Notes: a model not told the origin generated them from the letters alone. A stretch of DNA of 64,000 nt from Umezawaea sp049997955 (GCA_049997955.1 JAEBDY010000023.1:38924-102923), one strand, 5' to 3'. Shown: positions 1 through 8,639, numbered from the stretch's first letter. A program made the numbers and translations.

Positions 1-2
1 CG

Positions 3-227
3 GCTGGGTTGCACGCCGTTCTCGATCTGCCAGCGGGGACCGAGGGGGCCGTGGTGTCGGCCGGCGTGCGGCACGGGGTGAGCCTGGAGGGGCTTGCGCC
101 GTATCGGCATCCGGATGCCGCTGTGCCGGCTCGGGACGGGGTGGTGGTCAGCTACGGCACCCCGGCCGACAGCGTGTTCGCCAGTGCTCTCGACGCCCTG
201 TGTCGCACCCTGCCGCCCCGTCCGTGA
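3..227 (+). CDS. C-terminal end of a MocR/PdxR-type regulator (partial)
   Basis: The frame is open from the left edge of the window and ends in a TGA, so only the last 74 residues are present. They read AGLHAVLDLPAG, then a segment ending EGLAPYRH, then VVVSYG, which is the end of the aminotransferase-like (fold type I) domain of MocR regulators. This family joins an N-terminal GntR winged helix to a PLP-binding aminotransferase fold and often controls PLP or amino-acid metabolism. The helix-turn-helix and the PLP lysine lie outside the window, so the assignment rests on the tail alone. A different fold type I aminotransferase is the main alternative. Confidence 0.6.
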   Translation, partial: AGLHAVLDLPAGTEGAVVSAGVRHGVSLEGLAPYRHPDAAVPARDGVVVSYGTPADSVFASALDALCRTLPPRP

Positions 228-623
228 CGGGAGCATGTCGCGGTTGCGGTCCTCGTCGGACTCGGCGCGGGGGCGGTGTTCGGTGCGGCACGGGGTGGTT
301 GGCACCACTGCCCTCGCCCCCTTCCGGTGTCCGTCGACGGCTTCGAGCATCGCAGCGGTGGGCGGGCCGGCGGCTGAACCGGTTCCTGGTCTGTCAGGTG
401 TCCGCGGGGTGGGTCCTGGCGGTTCACGACCGTTGATGTCCACATCCGGGGTGGGCGGCCCGACCCGGTCCGGCACTGGGGAAATGCGGTGTTGATCACG
501 GATTTACCTGGTCGTCGGTGGTTTTTCACCTGACGGACTGCCCTGATCGGTTCGGGAGGCGTCACTGGATCGGGTGATGATCGCCGTGGTGCCGACCACG
601 GCCCGAATCTTGAGGAGCCAGTC
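228..623. other. Intergenic region before the esterase
   Basis: About 400 bases without a convincing gene. The frames here are shadows with no family resemblance. A GAGGAGCC ribosome binding site for the following esterase sits at the end, just before its GTG. Confidence 0.5.
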
Positions 624-1764
624 GTGACAGGAGCCAGCAGCACCCCCGTGGTGTCGACGGCGACAGGCGCGGTCCGCGGGGTGCGGACCGGGGTGCGGTC
701 CGCCGACCGGTTCGGGTCGGTGTTCCCGTCGGTGCTCGGCGGGGCTTCGGCTGAGGACTCCTGGTACGCGAACGTGTGGACGCCTGATGTGGGTGGTCGG
801 CTGCCGGTGCTGGTGTACGTCCACGGTGGTGGGTGGCAGCTGGGCGCGGGCAGCCTGTCCACCTATGACGGGTCTCGGCCGGCTGAGCGCGGTGGGTTGG
901 TGGTGGTGACGTTCAACTACCGGTTGGGGCCGTTCGGGTTCGGGCTGCACGACGATCTCGTGGATCCGGAGACCGGGCTGGCGGCCAACCGGGGGCTTCA
1001 GGACCAGGTCGCCTTGCTGCGGTGGGTTCGTGTGCACGCTGCGGCGTTCGGTGGGGATCCCGACAACATCACGTTGGCGGGTACGTCGGCTGGTGGGGCG
1101 TCTGCGCACCAGTTGGCGTTGCGGGCTGAGGTGCGGCCGTTGATCCGTCGGATCGTCACGATCAGTGCCGCGCACGTGCGGACTCCGGTGATGGCGTTGA
1201 CGCCTGAGGATTCGCACGCTGCCCACTCGCGGGTGGCCCGGGAGCTCGGTACCTCGGTGGCTGGGCCGCGGGGTGCGTCCGGTGAGGCTGTGTTCGCTGC
1301 TTGGAACGGGTTGTTCGTCGGGGATCCGGGTGGTCGGGTGTTCCACAGTGGACGGGAGTACCGGGGACCGGTGGTGGACGGGGTGACCATGGTCGGTCAC
1401 GACCACGAGGCGGAGCCGCCGGATTTGCCGGTGTCGGTCGTCCTCGCCGGTTCACGTGGTGGAGTTCGCTCATCCGGCGGTGGTTCCCGGTGTGGGTGCG
1501 CCGCATGAGGCGACGTCCAAGTTCTTGTTCGGCACCTATGCGGATCCGGCTCATGTCGCTGTGTTCGGGGATGGTCCCGAGCAGCGTGCGGTGTCGGATC
1601 GGTTCATCGACCTGGTCGCCTCGTTCGCGCGTGATGGGCGGCCGGGCGGGGTTCCGGGGTGGGGTGGGCGGGATGTGCTCGTGCTCGACGGGCGTGAGTC
1701 CGTCCAGGTGACCCGGCTCGGTCCTGATGATCGTTCGCGGTTCTGGGACCGGGTAGTGGCGTGA
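624..1764 (+). pseudogene. Type-B carboxylesterase (para-nitrobenzyl esterase family), frameshifted and internally deleted
   Basis: The GTG start follows a GAGG ribosome binding site. The first frame (to 1508) carries the type-B carboxylesterase N-terminal half: an oxyanion segment YVHGGGW, the EDCL-like strand region and the nucleophile elbow GTSAGG. Around 1440-1450 similarity jumps to another frame, beginning HVVEFAHP and containing GAPHEATSKF, the segment with the catalytic histidine, then the family C-terminal pattern FIDLVASFARDGRP, ending at 1764. The two halves add up to about 380 residues against the usual 480-520. I therefore infer an internal deletion as well as a shift, not a simple one-base error. 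Function is probably lost. Confidence 0.7.
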
Positions 1765-1806
1765 CCCGTCGGGTCGGCGCCGTCAGCACACCAACTGGGA
1801 GGGAAA

Positions 1807-2736
1807 GTGCGCACTGCAACGACGTTCGACCCTCGGTTACCCGTTTTGCGGCCACCGGATCGGGGGGCCGGGATGCCCTCTTCGGCGGCGGTGGAGGATG
1901 TGTTGGCGTTGAGGTCGGCCTTGGCCGGTGTCGCCGCCGGGCGTGCTGAGGTGGTGCAGGCTGTGGACTGCGCCGGGGGTGGTGCGCGATCGGTCGGGCT
2001 GCTGGATGAGCTGGCTCGGACGATGGAGCTGCGCACGCGTCGGCCGGTGGTGCGGATTGGTCGGGATCCTGACCCTGGCCGGTCCGTGGATCGTCCACCG
2101 GTGTGGACCAGTCGTGACGCGGTGATGGGCTGGTCGGAGTCGATGGTGCGGTCCGATGGTGCGGGTGGTTCCTACCTCGCGTCCTCGCATTGGCCGTGCG
2201 GTGGGGACCTCGATGTGGAGGGTGCGCAGGTTGCTCTGCTGGCCTCGGTGGTGAATCCGGTGGCCTGCGTGGTCGGGCCTCGGACTTCCGCGGCCGAGGT
2301 GGTGGCGTTGTGCGAGCGGCTTGATCCGGGTCGGGATCCTGGGCGGCTCACGTTTGTCGCCCGGATGGGGGCTTCGGTGGTGGCCGCGCGGTTGCCGCCG
2401 CTGGTGCGCGCGGTTGCCGCTGCTGGTCACCCGGTGATCTGGGTGACCGATCCGTTGGGGGGCAACTCGGTTGTCGCGCCTGGTGGGGTTCGGACTCGGT
2501 TTGTCGTTGACGTGGTGCGGGAGGTGTTGTTGTTCCAGGACGCCGTTCGGGTTGGGGGCGGGGTTCCTGGAGGCATTCGCCTTGAGTGCACGCCTGATGA
2601 CGTTGCCGAGTGTGTGCAGGATCGTTGGTTGATTTCTCGTGTTTCGGACAACTACACGACCCCTTGCGACCCGCGGTTGGCTCCTGGCCAGGCCGTGGCT
2701 GTCGTGGGGTTCTGGCGAGCGGAGGTGGCGCGGTGA
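1807..2736 (+). CDS. Class-II DAHP synthase homologue, shortened and with changed active-site residues
   Basis: GTG start after GGGAGGGA. Class-II 3-deoxy-D-arabino-heptulosonate 7-phosphate synthases join PEP and erythrose 4-phosphate at the head of the shikimate pathway; secondary-metabolite copies (PhzC type) boost chorismate supply. Recognisable blocks are RPVVRIGR, a SHWP segment, CERLDPGRDPGRLTF, AGHPVIW, PGGIRLE, DDVAECV and CDPRL. At 309 residues it is well below the usual 390-460; the region between the first two blocks is compacted. The metal-ligand cysteine (VDCAGG), glutamate (RLE) and aspartate (CDPRL) are kept. The fourth metal ligand, histidine in DPMHGNT, is glycine here (DPLGGNS), and the PEP-binding lysine after RMG is valine (RMGASVV). 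Classical activity is therefore doubtful. The next gene starts within its stop codon. Confidence 0.75.
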   Translation: MRTATTFDPRLPVLRPPDRGAGMPSSAAVEDVLALRSALAGVAAGRAEVVQAVDCAGGGARSVGLLDELARTMELRTRRPVVRIGRDPDPGRSVDRPPVWTSRDAVMGWSESMVRSDGAGGSYLASSHWPCGGDLDVEGAQVALLASVVNPVACVVGPRTSAAEVVALCERLDPGRDPGRLTFVARMGASVVAARLPPLVRAVAAAGHPVIWVTDPLGGNSVVAPGGVRTRFVVDVVREVLLFQDAVRVGGGVPGGIRLECTPDDVAECVQDRWLISRVSDNYTTPCDPRLAPGQAVAVVGFWRAEVAR

Positions 2737-3521
2737 ACGGCGACGGGACTGTGGCTGGTCGGGTTGCTCTGGTTACCGGAGCGGCTGGGGGGATCGGGTC
2801 TGCTGTGGCCGAGTTGCTCTGTGAGCGGGGCGTGCTCGTGGCTGCTGTGGATCGGGACAAGGCGCACCTGGAGGAGTTGGTGCAGCGGCAGAGCGGGTGT
2901 CGGGGGGTGGTTCGGGCCTACTCGGTCGATGTCACCGACAGCGCTTCGGTTTCATCGGTGGTGGATTTGGTCGAGGAGGAGTTGGGGCCTATCCGGTACC
3001 TGGTGAACGGGGCCGGGGTGTTGCGGTTGGGGTCTGTTTGTGATTTTTCCGATGAGGATTGGGAGGATATTTTTTCGGTCAACGTCACCGGGGTGTTCAA
3101 CATGTCCCGGGCGGTGATTTCTCGGATGGTGGGGCGGCATGACGGTGCCGTTGTCACTGTCGCTTCCAATGCGGCTGGTACTCCGCGGGCTGAGATGGCT
3201 GCTTATGCTGCTTCCAAGGCGGCTGCTTCCATGTTCACGAAGAGTCTGGGGTTGGAGGTGGCTGTGCACGGGGTTCGGTGCAATTTGGTGGCGCCTGGGT
3301 CAACTGCTACTCCCATGCTCACTTCCATGTGGCGGGATGCTACTGGGAAGGAGGCTACTATCGGGGGGCGGCCTGATGTTTTTCGGAACGGGATTCCGTT
3401 GGGGAAGTTGGCTACTCCTCGGGATGTGGCTTCCGCTGTGGCGTTCTTGTTGTCGGATGAGGCCTCGCACATCACCATGCATGAGTTGACCGTGGATGGT
3501 GGGGCCACGTTGGGGGCTTGA
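2733..3521 (+). CDS. dhbA: 2,3-dihydro-2,3-dihydroxybenzoate dehydrogenase-type SDR (EntA/DhbA family)
   Basis: The GTG overlaps the preceding stop (GTGA), with GGAGG upstream, so the two genes are translationally coupled. The 262-residue protein has the SDR nucleotide loop GAAGGIG, the NNAG-equivalent NGAG, and the catalytic YAASK. It follows EntA closely, including GVLRLG near residue 95, VTVASNAAGTPR, a NLVAPGST segment, GIPLGKLATP and the C-terminal VDGGATLGA. EntA-family enzymes aromatise 2,3-dihydro-2,3-dihydroxybenzoate; close relatives in antibiotic pathways oxidise the amino analogue to a hydroxyanthranilate. No isochorismatase is visible in the window, so the exact substrate is open. 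Third codon positions contain far more T than in the flanking genes, which suggests acquisition from elsewhere. Confidence 0.85.
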   Translation: MNGDGTVAGRVALVTGAAGGIGSAVAELLCERGVLVAAVDRDKAHLEELVQRQSGCRGVVRAYSVDVTDSASVSSVVDLVEEELGPIRYLVNGAGVLRLGSVCDFSDEDWEDIFSVNVTGVFNMSRAVISRMVGRHDGAVVTVASNAAGTPRAEMAAYAASKAAASMFTKSLGLEVAVHGVRCNLVAPGSTATPMLTSMWRDATGKEATIGGRPDVFRNGIPLGKLATPRDVASAVAFLLSDEASHITMHELTVDGGATLGA

Positions 3522-3635
3522 TGGTCTTTCTGGCGGCCGGGTCATCCTTTGGGGTGGCTCGGCCGCTGGTTTGGTGGGTGGGACGGGGTGGGTGCCGGTG
3601 CCGTCGTGGTGTGGCCGATTTGACTCGAGGCCTCC

Positions 3636-3705
3636 GATTTGGCGCTGATCGGGCAAAAAGGGCAGGTCTGAGAGCCTGCCCGATCATCAATTTTAGCGCC
3701 AAATC
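3636..3705. terminator. Nested long hairpin downstream of the dehydrogenase
   Basis: Three concentric inverted repeats are visible: GATTTGGCGCT with AGCGCCAAATC (outer, 11 bp), GATCGGGCA with TGCCCGATC (middle, 9 bp) and GGGCAGG with CCTGCCC (inner). The structure lies about 115 bases after the dehydrogenase stop. It may be a transcription terminator for that operon or part of the end of the adjacent insertion element. There is no long T run, so intrinsic termination is not certain. Confidence 0.5.
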
Positions 3706-3711
3706 CCCCGA

Positions 3712-4302
3712 GAGCGTTATGCGTAGATTCGTCTACCAGCACATTCGGAACCGCTCCAACCGGATGACGGCACGCACCAAGGCCGGGAATTCACTCAGTC
3801 GTCCGCGATAGCCGGTACCGAGGATCTTCCAATTCTTCAGGTGCGCGATGGCGCGTTCGACCGCGGACCGGATCCCCGACAGGACCCGGTCCGCGGCGAG
3901 CCGGTCCGGATCGGGATCACGGTTCTTGGGCTTCTTCGTCGGGGTGATCATGGCCGTGCCCTGGTAGCCCTTGTCCGCGACCGTGTCGGCGTTGTCCAGG
4001 CGGGGCGCGAGTCCCGGTAGTGAAACGCCAACACGGCCTGGGCGGTGTTGTGGCGCAGGTACTCCAAGGTCATCACCACGGCCCGGACCGGGTCCAGGGT
4101 CCGTCGGGGATCCCACGGCATGACCTGGGCCAGCAGGTCCGCGAGGTGGGTGATCCGGTCGTCGTCCAGGCCGGTGATAGCCTCGTAGCGCAACGGCTTC
4201 TCCTGCTAATCGTTCTCTGTGAGAGGAAAACGATCCTAGCGAGAGGAGCCGTTGCGCCTGTCCGGGGGCATCTCGACTCGGAGCATTCTGCGCATAACGC
4301 TC
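3712..4302 (-). mobile_element. Internally deleted IS5-like element with 12-bp terminal inverted repeats
   Basis: GAGCGTTATGCG at the left and its exact complement CGCATAACGCTC at the right bracket a broken transposase on the minus strand. The N-terminal part starts at an ATG at 4193 after a GGAGAAG site and reads about 60 residues (MRYEAITGLDDD ... EYLRHNTAQAVLAFHYR). Similarity then continues in another frame with the C-terminal DDE segment (DNADTVADKGYQG ... VERAIAHLKNWKIL ... RAVIRLERFR). The middle of the catalytic domain is missing, so it cannot move by itself. Confidence 0.75.
3736..4193 (-). pseudogene. Truncated and frameshifted IS5-family transposase
   Basis: Only the N-terminal helix-turn-helix-like segment and the last ~90 residues of a DDE transposase of the DDE_Tnp_4 type remain, in different frames. 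The join lies near 4010-4020. The D-K-G-Y block and the terminal helix with RSAVERAIAHLK are recognisable. It sits wholly within the inverted repeats described for the element. Confidence 0.7.
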
Positions 4303-4326
4303 CGAGTAAAATCGGCCACGGTTTAG

Positions 4327-4354
4327 GGCGTCCGGCGTCCGGCGTCCGGCGTCC
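4327..4354. repeat. Four tandem copies of GGCGTCC
   Basis: Four perfect head-to-tail 7-mers lie between the insertion element and the terminator of the following minus-strand operon. This is a simple-sequence repeat with no evident coding or regulatory role; it may vary in copy number between strains. Confidence 0.8.
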
Positions 4355-4400
4355 GGCTGCCGGTGGGTGGGGGGCGGGGGTGCCATTTTGGTTGGCTGCG

Positions 4401-4442
4401 AAAAAACCGGGCAGAACAGCTGCTGTGGCTGTTCTGCCCGGT
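4401..4442 (-). terminator. Rho-independent terminator of the ANS-like operon
   Basis: ACCGGGCAGAACAG pairs perfectly with CTGTTCTGCCCGGT over 14 bp around a 9-base loop. Read on the minus strand it is followed directly by six T. It starts 14 bases past the stop codon of the FAD enzyme, the last gene of the operon. It is the clearest intrinsic terminator in the window. Confidence 0.9.
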
Positions 4443-4456
4443 GTGGGGGGTGGTTT

Positions 4457-6433
4457 TTAGACGATTACGCCCACCAGTTCTTCTGTTGGCAGTTCTGCTG
4501 GGCGTAGGGCTTCTGGGACCTGTGCCACCGGTGGTAGGGAGAGTAGTGCTCTGGCGATTGCGTCCGAGTCGCCCAGGGTTACCGAGTCCACTCCTGGGCG
4601 GATGCCTGCTGCTGTTACCCAGTGTACTGATTCCGTGGGTACTCCGTAGGCGAAGCGGCGGGGGTGGGCGTTGCCCTTGCCGTCGATGAGGCGGTAGGGG
4701 CGTTCTGTCACCGACAGGCCGCCGGTGTGGTATTCGGTGCCGTGGGTGCCCCTGATTCGGTAGGGGAGGCACTGGTCTGTGTCGAGCAGGTGGCGTAGTA
4801 GTGGGTCTTCTGTGCGGCGTAGGTCCGGTTCTGGTAGGCGGGCCTCGATCAGGGCGTGTGCCCTCACCTGGGGGCCCGGTACCAGTGCGGAGGTTGCGGT
4901 GAACGCGGCTATTGTGGTGTTGATCCGTACCTGGGTTCCCGGTCCCAGGATTGTCAGTATGCCCGCCTCGATCAGGGCGATCATTTCTTCGATTCTTGAG
5001 GCTGGGGGGCCGATGGAGAGGAAGGCGTTCAAGGGGGTGTACCAGCCCTCCAGGTCGTCTCGGTGGGAGTTGCCCTCCAAGCCGCCGTGGTCTACTGCCA
5101 GGCGGATTTCGTTTCGCAGGTCTCGTAGGACGTCCAGTGCTGCTTTGAGCGGGCCGTTGACGTTGCCCTGTTTTGCTGCCTTGACGTCGTTCTTGAGGTA
5201 GGTGAGGAGCCACTTTTGGAAGTCTTCGCGGTCTGCGAAGGTCTTGCCCGCTGTGGGCTTTGCCAGGGTTTCCCAGCTCCAGCGGTCTTCCTGGGGGATG
5301 TTGTGGGCGTCCAGCAGGGCTTCCAGGTCGGTTGCCGGGAGTGCCAGGTAACTGGTGGTGAACTCGTCTTTTTCCGCTGCCCTGCCTGTTGCTGCCAGCA
5401 GTGCGCCGTAGTAGACGCTTTCCACTTCTCGCTGGATCAGGGGCCAGAGGTGGGTGCCGAAGCTGATTCCGCCCTCTGCTCGGGTGCGTTCTCTCAGGTC
5501 GTTGATGTAGGTCGCCGTCAGCAGCCTGGGGAAGTAGCGGCCGTAGGCGCCCTTCTCGTTGTTGCCCCTGGAGTGGTAGGGGACGCCCCTGCGGGAGAAC
5601 GCGTAGAGCCTGGGTTCTCGGCCCGACGGCTCGTAGACGAGGGTGTCTCCGGTCCGCCTGAACTTGCCGCCCCTGCCCGCCGAGAAGAGGGCCATGTGGT
5701 CGAAGAAGTTGAGGCCCAGGCCTCGCAGCAGGACCGTGCTTCCCGGGGCGATTGCCGAGAGGTCCTGGTCTGCCGGGTTTGCCGGGGTCACGTAGGTGAG
5801 GTGGTGGATTCTGGCCAGGCTTGCCGTTCGCGCTTCCCTGGGGGTCAGGCGAGCCGGGACGTGGCCCTGGGCCAGGACGATGGCGTCCAGGTGGTCCAGG
5901 CGGGTGCCGTCTGCCAGGCGCACGCCCTGCGGGCCGCCGGGGATGCCGTGGGTGTCCGCGATGGCCACTGCTTGTGATCGGTGCACCTTCACCGTGACGT
6001 GCGCTGGTGCCCGGGTTACCGTTCGCAGGAAGCTGGCGTGCAGGTAGCTGCCGTAGAAGGCCCTGGTGGGGTACGTGTTCTCGGTGATCCTGGTGGCCTC
6101 CGCGAGGGTGGCGTGGTCGTGGTTGCCCGGCGGTTCGGTGAGGATGGACCTCGCCCACTGGAAGAGGCTGGGGCCGGGGTCGATGGGGCCCTCGATGTTG
6201 GCGCTGTCGTCCGTGTAGACGGTGATCTGCGATGCCACGGTGTTCATCAGCAGGTGGCGTGGTTGGTCCGAGCGCCAGACCGTGCCCGCTCCGGGGGCGG
6301 AGGGGTCCACGACGTGGACTGTGAGGGTGCGGGTTCGGCCCGAGGCTCGTTCGTTGGCGAGGATGCGTTCCACCGCCGACAGGCCGCGCGGGCCGGCACC
6401 CACTACGCAGACCTCGAAAGGTGTGGTGCTCAT
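4457..6433 (-). CDS. FAD/NAD(P)-binding N-hydroxylase-like protein, candidate nitrosuccinate-forming monooxygenase (CreE-like)
   Basis: The chosen ATG (MSTTPFEV) sits 14 bases after the ligase stop; the open frame runs further upstream only as a shadow of the ligase. The 658-residue protein starts with a Rossmann FAD loop GAGPRG at residues 12-17 and has the profile of the 'FAD-NAD(P)-binding' family (PF13454), with the RPYRLIDGKG and FAYGVPTES blocks near the C-terminus. In ANS pathways (cremeomycin CreE, fosfazinomycin FzmM) such an enzyme oxidises the amino group of L-aspartate to nitrosuccinate. The lyase and ligase in the same operon are the reason for preferring that role; sequence alone supports only a flavin oxygenase of this family. 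Its 3' end uses more A/T third bases than its neighbours. Confidence 0.65.
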   Translation of the reverse strand: MSTTPFEVCVVGAGPRGLSAVERILANERASGRTRTLTVHVVDPSAPGAGTVWRSDQPRHLLMNTVASQITVYTDDSANIEGPIDPGPSLFQWARSILTEPPGNHDHATLAEATRITENTYPTRAFYGSYLHASFLRTVTRAPAHVTVKVHRSQAVAIADTHGIPGGPQGVRLADGTRLDHLDAIVLAQGHVPARLTPREARTASLARIHHLTYVTPANPADQDLSAIAPGSTVLLRGLGLNFFDHMALFSAGRGGKFRRTGDTLVYEPSGREPRLYAFSRRGVPYHSRGNNEKGAYGRYFPRLLTATYINDLRERTRAEGGISFGTHLWPLIQREVESVYYGALLAATGRAAEKDEFTTSYLALPATDLEALLDAHNIPQEDRWSWETLAKPTAGKTFADREDFQKWLLTYLKNDVKAAKQGNVNGPLKAALDVLRDLRNEIRLAVDHGGLEGNSHRDDLEGWYTPLNAFLSIGPPASRIEEMIALIEAGILTILGPGTQVRINTTIAAFTATSALVPGPQVRAHALIEARLPEPDLRRTEDPLLRHLLDTDQCLPYRIRGTHGTEYHTGGLSVTERPYRLIDGKGNAHPRRFAYGVPTESVHWVTAAGIRPGVDSVTLGDSDAIARALLSLPPVAQVPEALRPAELPTEELVGVIV

Positions 6434-6447
6434 GGTGCTCCTTCCCG

Positions 6448-8013
6448 CTACTGCGCGGACGTGGTGGTCAGCAGCCTGCCGAGTTCCAGGCGCTTGATCT
6501 TGGTGGTGGCGGTTTGGGGCAGGTCCTCCAGGCGCCACTGGACGGGGTCGGCCATCGGGGGCAGGGTGGCCACGGCCTTGCGCCAGGCGTTCTGGTCGAG
6601 GGGCTTGTCGTCCCTGGTGCAGACGACGGGGACCGCGCTGCCGTCGGAGCCGGGGATGATGATGACCTCGATGATGTCGGGGATGCGGGAGAAGAGCTTG
6701 TCCTCGATCTCCAGGGTGCTGTCGATACCGGGGATGGCGTCGACCTCGCGGTCCAGCAGGTGCAGGCAGCCGAAGCGGCCCAGGTAGCCGACGTCGCCCA
6801 TGCGCCACCAGCCGTCGTTGACCTGCTTGGCCCAGCGCTCGTGCTCGGCGAGGTAGCTGACCACGCGGCCGTCGCTGCGGACCTCGATGTAGCCGGGGTT
6901 CTGCTTGGTGACGGGGTTGCCGTCGCGGCTGACGACGCGGACCCCGGTCATGCCGGGGAAGGTCCTGCCGACGCAGCGGCCGTCCGCTTCCGCGCCGCGC
7001 TTGCGGCTGTAGGTCCTGGCGGCGATGGGGCCGACCTCGCTCTGGCCGTAGGCCTGGGCGAAGAGAGCGCCGCGGCGTCGGGTCGCACCCAGCAGCGCCT
7101 GCACGGTGCGGGGGTGGATGGCGTCGAAGGTGCTGCTGAAGTACTTGACGCGCGCGAGCGGTTCGCGCGGGTCGTCCGCGAGGACCTCCCAGCGCAGGAA
7201 GGTGTTCGGGTGCGCCTCGATGAAACCGGGAGGGGCCTGGGCGAACAGCTCCGCCACCACCGCCGGGTCGTCGTCCCGCAGGATGAGCAGCGGGTGGCCG
7301 TGCAGGACGGCGATGGGCATGGCGGTGAACATGCGCGAGTGCACGAACGACACGTGGATGGCGATCGGCTCGCGCCTGCCGACCACGGACATGACGGTGG
7401 CCTGCGGGCGGTAGCGGGCCTCGAAGGTGTGTCCGGTGTGGACGGCCAGCTTCGGGACGCCGGTGGTGCCGGAGGTGTGGGTGACCAGCGTCGGGTGGTG
7501 CGGGGGCATCGGGACGGCGGGCACCCGCTCGGCGCCGGCGAGCGACCCCAGCGAGGTCGCGCGCTCGTGGACGCCGGTGGCCAGCAGGACCGCGGAGGTG
7601 TCGTCGAAGACCCCCGGCTCCAGGTCGCCGTCCAGCTTGGCGCGGTCGGTGATCAGGAACGGGTTGGCGACTCGGCGGATCAGCACGCCCACGGTCTTGC
7701 CGTCCAGCTTGGGCGAGAGCAGCACCGGGATGCCGCCGATCCTGGCGATGGCGCACGCCAGCAGGGTGATGTCGAAGCAGTCGGACTTGTACACCACCAC
7801 CTGGTGGCCCGCCCGCACGCCGACCGCCCACAGCCGCGAGGCGAAGTCGTCGACCAGCTCGGCGAGTTCGGTCATCGTGGCTCGGGTGCCCAGCTCGGGG
7901 GCGATGTCGAGGGTGTGGTCCAGGAGCAGCAGGTTCACCGGGAACTTCGCGGCGGCACGGTCGAAGAGCGTGCCGAGCCGTATTCCCCTGTTCGCGATCC
8001 GTTGCAGCAGCAT
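6448..8013 (-). CDS. AMP-forming acyl-CoA-ligase-like enzyme, candidate diazotase (CreM-like)
   Basis: A 521-residue member of the adenylate-forming (ANL) superfamily. The P-loop-like core TSGTTGVPK lies at residues 180-188, the YGQSEVG segment matches core A5, WWRMGDVG matches A7, and the C-terminal catalytic lysine is in ATTKIKRLELG (about K505). There is no carrier-protein domain, so it is a free-standing ligase. In cremeomycin-type pathways a ligase of this family uses ATP and nitrite to diazotise an aminohydroxybenzoate-type substrate. Elsewhere such enzymes make aryl-CoA or aryl-AMP. Position between the SRPBCC and FAD genes, with 14-43 base gaps, shows a single operon and favours the diazotase reading. 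A plain benzoate-CoA ligase cannot be excluded. Confidence 0.6.
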   Translation of the reverse strand: MLLQRIANRGIRLGTLFDRAAAKFPVNLLLLDHTLDIAPELGTRATMTELAELVDDFASRLWAVGVRAGHQVVVYKSDCFDITLLACAIARIGGIPVLLSPKLDGKTVGVLIRRVANPFLITDRAKLDGDLEPGVFDDTSAVLLATGVHERATSLGSLAGAERVPAVPMPPHHPTLVTHTSGTTGVPKLAVHTGHTFEARYRPQATVMSVVGRREPIAIHVSFVHSRMFTAMPIAVLHGHPLLILRDDDPAVVAELFAQAPPGFIEAHPNTFLRWEVLADDPREPLARVKYFSSTFDAIHPRTVQALLGATRRRGALFAQAYGQSEVGPIAARTYSRKRGAEADGRCVGRTFPGMTGVRVVSRDGNPVTKQNPGYIEVRSDGRVVSYLAEHERWAKQVNDGWWRMGDVGYLGRFGCLHLLDREVDAIPGIDSTLEIEDKLFSRIPDIIEVIIIPGSDGSAVPVVCTRDDKPLDQNAWRKAVATLPPMADPVQWRLEDLPQTATTKIKRLELGRLLTTTSAQ

Positions 8014-8056
8014 GTCTTCGCCTTCTCCAGGTGGGGTCTCGTGCGGGGGCGGCCGG

Positions 8057-8599
8057 TCAGCCTGCCTCGATGACGTCCTTGATCCGCTTGAGGGTGTCCT
8101 CCAGGTCGAGGGCGAGCTTGTCGGTCCAGTCCTGGACGAACCGCACGCGCTCGGGCTCGGCGAGCTCGCTGACGATCTTGTGGATGCCCGCGGTGGCCTT
8201 GCCCATGCGGAAGTGGTGGATCAGCACGCTGCCACCGGTCGCGACCGGGGTGATGTCGAAACCCCAGACGCTCTCCTGCTCCTCGTTGGCGTGCGAGAGC
8301 ATCATCCACTGGAACGTGCGGCCGGGCTCGGCCCTCACCACGCGGCTCTCGGTGTACCAGATGCCGCGGACCAGCGGGGCCCAGCCGACGACGTCGTCCG
8401 AGCGCAGGTTCTCGCCCCGGAAGATCGACCCGACCTCGGCGGGCTCCCCGGAGGTCCACTCGCCGCCCAGGCACTCCGGGCTCCACTCACCGCTGCGGCG
8501 CAGGTCGCTCACGACGGCGTAGACCTCCTCGGGCGTCGCGGACACGGTGATGTCCGACCGCAACTCGAACAGCGGCGAGTTGTCGACGATGGAAACCAT
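8057..8599 (-). CDS. SRPBCC (START/Bet v1-like) family protein
   Basis: A 180-residue protein with the START-like fold signature: an N-terminal strand with VSATPEEVYAVVSD, then SGEWSPECLGG, strands around GRTFQWMMLS, and a long C-terminal helix after RFVQDWTDKLALDLEDTL. In biosynthetic clusters this fold supplies aromatases, cyclases and hydrophobic-ligand binders. No catalytic residue set identifies a reaction. Its place inside the ANS-like operon suggests handling of an aromatic intermediate, perhaps a dehydration or protection step; that is inference only. Confidence 0.75.
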   Translation of the reverse strand: MVSIVDNSPLFELRSDITVSATPEEVYAVVSDLRRSGEWSPECLGGEWTSGEPAEVGSIFRGENLRSDDVVGWAPLVRGIWYTESRVVRAEPGRTFQWMMLSHANEEQESVWGFDITPVATGGSVLIHHFRMGKATAGIHKIVSELAEPERVRFVQDWTDKLALDLEDTLKRIKDVIEAG

Positions 8600-8639
8600 G
8601 ATGTTGGGTCCTTTCGGGGAGTTGGCTGTCCTTTGTGCA

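Noticed and set aside
2733..3521. A complete catecholate siderophore cluster
   Set aside because: Only the EntA-type gene is present; no isochorismate synthase, DHB-AMP ligase or export gene accompanies it in the window.
6434..7831. Apparent N-terminal extension of the FAD enzyme to 1124 residues
   Set aside because: The extension overlaps the ligase gene in another frame and has shadow composition. The real protein starts with the FAD loop just after MSTTPF.
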